Part shown: in pieces, positions 6,368 through 11,250 of the stretch
Position numbering within the stretch: the stretch's first letter is position 1
Layout of the letters: every line of letters starts with the position of its first letter
Source: Hyphomicrobiaceae bacterium
Lineage (GTDB): Bacteria > Pseudomonadota > Alphaproteobacteria > Rhizobiales > JAKIUO01
Reading direction: 5' to 3'
NCBI GenBank assembly: GCA_021647535.1
Contig: JAKIUO010000095.1
Span: forward strand, 1-11,250
Length of the DNA: 11,250 nt
The notes under the pieces: generated by a model
What the model saw: only the letters and a program-made list of their open reading frames with translations
The model's database searches: none
Told to the model about the DNA's origin: nothing
Made by a program: the position numbers and the translations under genes

Positions 6368-8044
6368 ATGAGCAAAAAGCAACCAGAAAATCTACGCCTC
6401 ACCCTCGCCCAACTCAACCCCGTTGTCGGCGATATCAGCGGCAATAGCAAGCTGGCCAAGGCCGCTTATATAGAGGCACAACAGGCGGATAGCGACCTCA
6501 TCACCTTTCCCGAGCTGTTTATCATCGGTTACCCGCCAGAAGACCTTGTCCTGAAGCCCGCGCTGCAAAACGCCGCAATGCAGGCTGTTCGCGAACTGGC
6601 CAAGCTCACCAAAGACAGCAAAACGGCTCTGCTGATCGGCACCCCATGGCGCGAGCATGATAAACTCTATAATGCGGTTGCGCTGCTTGAAGCTGGCGAA
6701 ATCGCCCAGCTGATTTTCAAGCACGACCTGCCGAACTATTCGGTGTTCGACGAAAAGCGCGTATTTGCGCCCGGTCCTCTGCCCGAGCCGATCAAGATCA
6801 AAGGCCTCAAACTTGGCGTTCCCATTTGCGAAGATATCTGGAGCAATGGCGATATTTGCCAGCATCTGGCTGATCGCGGCGCGCAGATCCTTATTGTGCC
6901 CAACGGGTCGCCCTTTAGCACCCATAAAAGACAGGCTCGCGCCAATATTGTTGAACAACGCATCAAGCAGACCGGCCTGCCTTTGCTCTATGTCAATCAG
7001 ATCGGTGGCCAGGACGAGCTGGTGTTTGATGGCGCCAGTTTCGTGCAAAACACCGATTTGAGCCTGCCTCTGCAAAGCCCCTGCTTTGAGCCCCATATCA
7101 GCACAACCAGCTGGCGCAAATCCTCCACGGGCTGGGCCTGCGAAAAAGCGGAAATTGCCAGCTGGCCCGACGCCGACGAGAGCGTTTACAGTGCTCTTGT
7201 GCTCGGACTGCGCGACTATGTGCAAAAAAACGGTTTTCCGGGCGTCGTGCTGGGCCTGTCCGGCGGTGTCGATAGCGCCATTTGCGCCGCACTCGCCGTT
7301 GATGCCCTTGGCCCGTCACGGGTGTATTGCGTCATGCTGCCTTACCACTACACCTCAAAAGAAAGCCTCACCGATGCCAGGGAATGTGCGCAGGCCCTTG
7401 GCGTTCCCTACGACAGCTTGCCCATCGAAAAACCGGTCACCGGCTTCCTTGAGGAACTCGCCCCGCTTTTCAAAGACCATAAAGAGGACGTCACGGAAGA
7501 AAATCTGCAATCGCGCACCAGAGGCGTGATGCTCATGGCAATTTCCAACAAATTCAATCTCATGCTCGTCACCACCGGCAACAAGTCCGAAATGTCAGTG
7601 GGCTACGCCACTATTTATGGCGACATGAACGGCGGCTTCAACCCCATCAAGGATATATATAAACAACAGGTCTTCGAACTCTGCCGCTGGCGCAATGAAC
7701 ACAAACCCGCTGGCGCGCTCGGCCCGGATGGCGTGGTCATTCCAACGAACATTATCAGCAAACCGCCCTCCGCCGAACTGCGCGAAGACCAGCGCGACGA
7801 TGACAGCCTGCCGCCCTACGACGTGCTCGACGATATTCTGGAAAGCCTTATTGAAAAGGAAATGGCGGTGGCAGACATCATCAAAAACGGTCATGATGAG
7901 GAGACGGTCAGACGCATAGAGCACCTGCTTTACATCGCCGAATATAAAAGACGTCAGGCCGCACCAGGCATAAAAATCACCAGCCGCAATTTTGGCCGCG
8001 ACCGGCGCTATCCGATCACCAACCGGTTTCGCGATCCCCAATAA
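6368..8044 (+). CDS. nadE: Glutamine-dependent NAD+ synthetase
   Basis: This cytoplasmic enzyme catalyses the last step of NAD+ synthesis. It amidates nicotinic acid adenine dinucleotide using ammonia released from glutamine, with ATP hydrolysed to AMP. The 558-residue protein has both domains of the long NadE form. The N-terminal nitrilase-type amidase (about 8-260) carries the Glu-Lys-Cys triad: E49 in TFPEL, K118 in FKHDLPNY and C154 in PICEDIW. The C-terminal synthetase (about 275-558) carries the PP-loop SGGVDS at 298-303, then TTGNKSEMSVGYATIYGDM and the substrate-binding KPPSAELRE. The start is uncertain: the ATG at 6368 gives the family-like MSKKQPENLRLTLAQLNP, while an ATG at 6341 or TTG at 6332 would add 9 or 12 residues. 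None has a strong Shine-Dalgarno. It is a monocistronic + strand gene. Confidence 0.95.
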   Translation: MSKKQPENLRLTLAQLNPVVGDISGNSKLAKAAYIEAQQADSDLITFPELFIIGYPPEDLVLKPALQNAAMQAVRELAKLTKDSKTALLIGTPWREHDKLYNAVALLEAGEIAQLIFKHDLPNYSVFDEKRVFAPGPLPEPIKIKGLKLGVPICEDIWSNGDICQHLADRGAQILIVPNGSPFSTHKRQARANIVEQRIKQTGLPLLYVNQIGGQDELVFDGASFVQNTDLSLPLQSPCFEPHISTTSWRKSSTGWACEKAEIASWPDADESVYSALVLGLRDYVQKNGFPGVVLGLSGGVDSAICAALAVDALGPSRVYCVMLPYHYTSKESLTDARECAQALGVPYDSLPIEKPVTGFLEELAPLFKDHKEDVTEENLQSRTRGVMLMAISNKFNLMLVTTGNKSEMSVGYATIYGDMNGGFNPIKDIYKQQVFELCRWRNEHKPAGALGPDGVVIPTNIISKPPSAELREDQRDDDSLPPYDVLDDILESLIEKEMAVADIIKNGHDEETVRRIEHLLYIAEYKRRQAAPGIKITSRNFGRDRRYPITNRFRDPQ

Positions 8045-8056
8045 CAGCCAGAAAGT

Positions 8057-8131
8057 AATTTGCTGCGCAAATTTGCCCTCGCCGGGCAGGCGTGCTGCGC
8101 GCACAGCGGCAGGGGCGAGCCCCTGCACCCC
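8057..8131. repeat. Three-hairpin intergenic repeat, copy B
   Basis: This element begins 13 bp after the nadE stop. Hairpin 1 is AATTTGC-TGC-GCAAATT (8057-8073). The outer arm is CTCGCC/GGCGAG (8078-8083 with 8114-8119) and the inner stem is GTGC-TGCGC-GCAC (8092-8104). Hairpin 3 is a perfect GCAGGGG-CGAG-CCCCTGC (8109-8126), ending in CACCCC. Compared with copy A, the flanks are nearly identical, while hairpin 1 and the inner stem differ in sequence but still pair. No T-run follows, so it is not an ordinary nadE terminator. Confidence 0.75.
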
Positions 8132-8199
8132 GATTTGTGAGGGGGATTGGGAGGGGTATTTTAATTCTGATGGGTTTGTTGAAAAGAATGACTTTGAAA

Positions 8200-8404
8200 A
8201 ACTCTGGAACTCTATTTTCCCTGGCATTTCACAAAGTTTGTTCCATGCTTTACAAGCTGCATCGAGAGGGTGTCGGGACCCTACAATTCTTGCGTTGTAT
8301 ACCAGCCAGCCCTGTCCATGACGACAATGGCGTGTGATGCTGTTTTTTTGTCCGACCCGCGCTTCATCCTGAAACCAGATTTCAAGCCTTGTTCCTCTGG
8401 GCAA
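8200..8404 (-). pseudogene. IS630-family transposase, deleted and frameshifted remnant
   Basis: Reading the - strand from 8404, PRGTRLEIWFQDEARVGQKN matches the first-aspartate motif of IS630 DDE transposases. The next stretch makes sense only after a frame change, giving VVMDRAGWYTTQEL and a stop, the second-aspartate motif. Back in the original frame, DAACKAWNKLCEMPGKI matches the C-terminal end. About 40 and 60 residues expected between these blocks are missing, as is the whole DNA-binding N-terminus. The element therefore cannot encode an active transposase. The sequence resembles the tail at 276-359 at DNA level (for example AAAGCAYGGAACAA), so both probably derive from related copies. 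I see no clear terminal repeats or target-site duplication. Confidence 0.7.
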
Positions 8405-8596
8405 CCTAAGGCATGAAAGCGCTTTGCATACAAAACGGAAAGAAATTAAAAATTCCTTTCACCAAAAATCCACACACAGGGTTCCAAGGTGCTCAAACAG
8501 CGGAGCGATAGCACAAATATAAAGCATCATCCCTTGGCGCTGTGCGCGTAGCAGGCCCGACTGCCAAACCGGCTCGGTTCGGCGAGGTCATTTTTT
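8405..8596. other. Intergenic DNA without a gene
   Basis: No coding frame is supported here. The stretch is AT-rich up to about 8470 and then palindrome-rich. It includes a possible stem CCAAACC/GGTTCGG around GGCTC (8564-8582) and the second copy of the 13-mer at its right end. It may include further unrecognisable IS debris. Confidence 0.5.
8580..8592 (+). repeat. 13-mer CGGCGAGGTCATT, copy 2
   Basis: This is an exact match to 689-701, placed 4 bp beyond the stop codon of the CHAT gene. On the + strand it runs into T6, so hairpin plus T-run could stop transcription arriving from the left. The hairpin is imperfect. Confidence 0.6.
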
Positions 8597-9886
8597 CTAC
8601 CGCTGAACCTGCGGATAGCCGAACAGGTTAAAGCTGCTCCATTTTGCCGGATCGGGATATTTGTTCCTTGTTGCCAGCATGGCATGGCGAAAGGCGCGCG
8701 CTGTATTTTTGTTTTGCTTCAGTTTTTTCATAAACTGTTTCATCAGAAAAGCGGTGGCCTGATCATCGACATTCCACTGGCTGGCCAGAACCTGTGCAGC
8801 TCCTGCGGCAATCCAGGCACGTGCCAGTCCAAAGATGCCCGCATCGAAGGTTTTGCCAAGGCCGGTCTGGCAGGCGCTCATGACAACCAGCGGATGATAT
8901 GAGGTGTATCTTAGTTTTTTGATTTCAGCGGCCCTTAAGTGGCGACCGCGCAGGGCCAGAAAGCTTGCATCCATAGGATTTTTGGCATCCGAGATACCGT
9001 GGGTTGCCAGATAGATCAGCTGATGGGACTTGCCAAGCTTTTTTAGAATGGTTTTGTGAGTGGCGCGTCGACCAACAAGGGCTTTGCTCCCCAATAATCT
9101 GGCGACATATCGGGCTTCGTCTCGTGCGCCGGGAAGAGGCGCGAAGATAAAGTTTTTGTCCCGCGACAAATCAGGGTCGCCGACAATCAGCGCTTTTTTG
9201 AAGGAGCGCAGCAGTTGTTTTTGAAAATAGAGTGCGTTGATGCTGGGCAGGATAATAGGGGTTGCAAAATCCAGCAGGTCTTTGCCTTTTTGTGTAGAGG
9301 GCAGGGCGGCAAAGGGGACGGTGCTTAAATCCCCAGCGGGCAGGATCAGCAGGGTTGTCGCGGCGGCTTCTATCTTTTTCATCAGCTCATCAGGAATGAG
9401 GACCTGACGCAGGCGGTTTAAATTCTGTATGGGATGCTTTTTCGGCTCTGCTGGTATATCAGGCACAAAACCCCGGCGGGGTCTGGGGCGGCGCGACAAT
9501 GAGCGCTGGTTGATATTGAGGGCGCTCCTGAAGGCGGATGCGCCAATATTTTTTGCATCCTCTGGAAGGTTATCAAGGTTGCGATTAGCGATCATAAGAC
9601 TGTCTGTGCCGATCAGATAAATGGTTGTTTTGCCGGGTTGGGGGTCATAGACTAGGGCAAAGGTCTTTCCCTTTGGATCCAGTCGTTTTAGATGGTTTTG
9701 CAGGGCGTTTTTTGAGGATTGCGGGGAGCTATATAGCAGCCTGTTGCGGCTTCTGGCTCTTTGCGGGTCGCGGCGTGTGGTGGCCTGGTATCGCCCGGCT
9801 CTGATTTTGCGCTGAAAGCGAATGCGCGCCCGGTCATGTTGCAACAGTGTACGTTGCAAGTGGCTCGAATTCTTGTAAGATATCAA
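8597..9886 (-). CDS. CHAT-domain (caspase-fold) protein, possibly 5'-truncated
   Basis: The last 270 or so residues form a CHAT domain, a caspase-fold cysteine peptidase-like domain. The predicted His-Cys dyad is H296 in IYLATHG and C339 in VVMSACQTG. Further signatures are LPAGDLSTVPFAALP, PLPGARDEARYVARLLG, GLARAWIAAGAAQVLASQW and the terminal WSSFNLFGYPQ. The preceding part (about 60-160) resembles the segment that usually links helical repeats to CHAT. Residues 1-60 are very basic and helical-looking. No TPR array and no signal peptide are present, although many family members carry them. The start is a TTG at 9886 with AAGGA 12 bases upstream; an in-frame TAA lies 4 codons further up, so the gene cannot extend. 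It is divergent from the caspase-like gene, only 15 bp away. Substrate and role are unknown. Alternatives are a complete short CHAT protein or the surviving 3' part of a longer gene. Confidence 0.85.
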   Translation of the reverse strand: MISYKNSSHLQRTLLQHDRARIRFQRKIRAGRYQATTRRDPQRARSRNRLLYSSPQSSKNALQNHLKRLDPKGKTFALVYDPQPGKTTIYLIGTDSLMIANRNLDNLPEDAKNIGASAFRSALNINQRSLSRRPRPRRGFVPDIPAEPKKHPIQNLNRLRQVLIPDELMKKIEAAATTLLILPAGDLSTVPFAALPSTQKGKDLLDFATPIILPSINALYFQKQLLRSFKKALIVGDPDLSRDKNFIFAPLPGARDEARYVARLLGSKALVGRRATHKTILKKLGKSHQLIYLATHGISDAKNPMDASFLALRGRHLRAAEIKKLRYTSYHPLVVMSACQTGLGKTFDAGIFGLARAWIAAGAAQVLASQWNVDDQATAFLMKQFMKKLKQNKNTARAFRHAMLATRNKYPDPAKWSSFNLFGYPQVQR

Positions 9887-9901
9887 AAGTGTTTTTTATC
9901 C

Positions 9902-11250
9902 TTGAGAATTTGTAGGAGTCGGGACATCAAAACTTTATGCTTTTGCCATTTTACTTCGATTTTTTTATTATTTTCGGTGGCGTTTGCCACTGCGGCTCCG
10001 GTCGGTGTAGCCCCAAAGCGCGTGGCGCTGGTTATTGGTAACTCGGCCTATGAGCATTCGACGCCTTTGGTCAATCCGCGTAATGATGCCGTTGCCATTT
10101 CCAAAGTGCTGCAGGAATTGGGCTTTCATGTCATAACATCGCTTGATGCCAAATATCGCGACCTGCCCAAAGCGCTTGGTGAATTTGAGCGAAAATTACG
10201 TTCGGCAGAGGTTGGACTGCTTTATTATTCCGGGCATGGCCTGCAGATTGAGGGGCGTAATTTTCTGGTGCCGGTGGATGCTGATATCAACACCGAGATC
10301 GACGTGCAGTTTCAGGCGGTGCGCCTTGATCGTATTTTGAATGTCATGCAGAACGGGCCAAAGATCACGCTGGTTTTTCTGGATGCCTGCCGCAATAATC
10401 CGTTGGCGCGGCGTCTGGCCCGCCGTCTAAAAACACGCTCCTCGATTATTGGGCGCGGACTGGCGCGCATCCGGGCGCAATCTGGTATGCTGGTGGCCTA
10501 TGCTACGGCTCCAGGGGATGTGGCGCAGGACGGCACGGGGAAATATTCCCCCTTCACGACAGCCATGTTGAAGCATGTGAAAACGCCGGGGCTGGATATA
10601 TCTCCCATGCTGCGTCGTGTGCGTCGCGATGTTATGAAAGAGACAGGTGCCGAGCAGGTGCCCTGGACAAACTCTTCACTGACTTTTGATTTTGTTTTCA
10701 GCCCAAAAGGGGCAGGGGAGACGATCGCCAAGCCAGATGCCGGAGCAAGGGTCGGGGCTGGAGCAGGGACCGGGGCAAGGGCCAATAATGCTGGAACAAA
10801 ATCCAGCGAGCAATATGCCTGGGAAGCCACCGCCAAAGTTGGAACCTGTGGGGCCTATAAGCACTTTTACACGTCTTACCCACAATCATTTTATGCCGGA
10901 CTGGCCAAGAGCTGGGTCAATGGTAATTGTGCAAAGAGTGCCCCCAAGCCGGAAATAGAAACTCCGCCGGAACAGTTTGCGATGCTTTCGCCCCTGCGCG
11001 ATGAACCTGTTGGCAAGAGCCTTGTAGAACCGGGACCGGACCTTAAAGAACTGGCCCGCGATCTGCAGAGCGAACTCAAACGTGTGGGCTGTTTGAATGG
11101 CAGGGCGGACGGTATCTGGGGAGTGGGGTCACGTCGTGCCGCCGCTGAATTTAACCGTGTTGCCAGTCGTCAGATTTTACCAGATCAGCCTAGTCTGGAG
11201 GCCATCGACGTGGTGCGCTCGGCGCAAAGGTCTACCTGTCGCCTGCAACC
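9902..11250 (+). CDS. Secreted caspase-like (peptidase C14) protein with C-terminal peptidoglycan-binding domain; runs off the edge
   Basis: From the TTG at 9902 the frame stays open to the window edge (at least 449 residues). A signal peptide is likely: a basic start (RICRSRDIK), a hydrophobic core and AFA-TAA as cleavage site near residue 30. The caspase domain (about 39-265) starts KRVALVIGNSAY and has the dyad H112 in YYSGHG and C163 in FLDACRNNP. A Gly/Ala-rich linker follows (about 270-298), then a short helical module (about 300-340, YAWEATAKVG...FYAGLAKSW). A peptidoglycan-binding-like domain comes last (from about 384, LQSELKRVGCLNGRADGIWG). The start is unsure: no ribosome site precedes 9902. 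AGGAG at 9914-9918 points to the ATG at 9937 or ATC at 9926, and the ATG is in another frame, joined only if one T of a T7 run (9960-9966) is skipped. It probably acts in the periplasm. Its substrate is unknown. Confidence 0.88.
   Translation, partial: MRICRSRDIKTLCFCHFTSIFLLFSVAFATAAPVGVAPKRVALVIGNSAYEHSTPLVNPRNDAVAISKVLQELGFHVITSLDAKYRDLPKALGEFERKLRSAEVGLLYYSGHGLQIEGRNFLVPVDADINTEIDVQFQAVRLDRILNVMQNGPKITLVFLDACRNNPLARRLARRLKTRSSIIGRGLARIRAQSGMLVAYATAPGDVAQDGTGKYSPFTTAMLKHVKTPGLDISPMLRRVRRDVMKETGAEQVPWTNSSLTFDFVFSPKGAGETIAKPDAGARVGAGAGTGARANNAGTKSSEQYAWEATAKVGTCGAYKHFYTSYPQSFYAGLAKSWVNGNCAKSAPKPEIETPPEQFAMLSPLRDEPVGKSLVEPGPDLKELARDLQSELKRVGCLNGRADGIWGVGSRRAAAEFNRVASRQILPDQPSLEAIDVVRSAQRSTCRLQ

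Noticed and set aside
6392..7225. Long - strand open frame opposite nadE
   Set aside because: It is a mirror of nadE codon structure. The + strand carries all amidase and synthetase motifs.
10498..10836. - strand frame rich in Ala/Pro opposite the caspase-like gene
   Set aside because: It is antisense to the Gly/Ala linker region, is low-complexity and has no support as a gene.

Overview
The window looks like an alphaproteobacterial chromosome of intermediate GC. The signs are the rpmI-rplT-pheS...pheT translation cluster, a two-domain glutamine-dependent NAD+ synthetase, and a secreted caspase-like protein ending in a peptidoglycan-binding domain. This assignment rests on protein resemblance, not on a search.

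Layout. Positions 1-711 hold no intact gene. They contain decayed ends of IS630-type insertion sequences (+ strand, up to about 375) and a truncated DUF6434-like fragment on the - strand. From 6130 down to 712 lies a - strand block read in the order rpmI, rplT, pheS, a small four-helix membrane protein, a membrane-anchored c-type cytochrome, then pheT. The last two accessory genes overlap by 4 bp and sit between pheS and pheT, which are normally adjacent. nadE diverges from rpmI on the + strand (6368-8044). Positions 8045-8596 are intergenic and hold a structured repeat and a heavily deleted IS630 transposase remnant. The right end carries a divergent pair: a CHAT-domain protease-like gene (- strand, 8597-9886) and a secreted caspase-like (peptidase C14) gene (+ strand, 9902 to beyond the edge). 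Their start regions nearly touch and neither has a convincing ATG start.

How the genes fit together. RpmI and RplT are large-subunit ribosomal proteins. PheS and PheT form the alpha2beta2 phenylalanyl-tRNA synthetase. NadE makes NAD+. The cytochrome and its membrane partner appear translationally coupled and so probably act together, but their role is unknown. The CHAT and caspase-like genes both encode caspase-fold His/Cys dyad proteins. Their pairing is the most system-like feature here, although the CHAT gene may have lost its 5' end.

Repeats. Palindromic elements punctuate the intergenic spaces. One three-hairpin element (3158-3230 and 8057-8131) keeps its structure despite sequence change, with compensatory base pairs. 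A second, CCTCTCCCC-type hairpin flanks the pheS promoter region in inverted orientation. A 13-mer recurs just past the stop codons of pheT and the CHAT gene.
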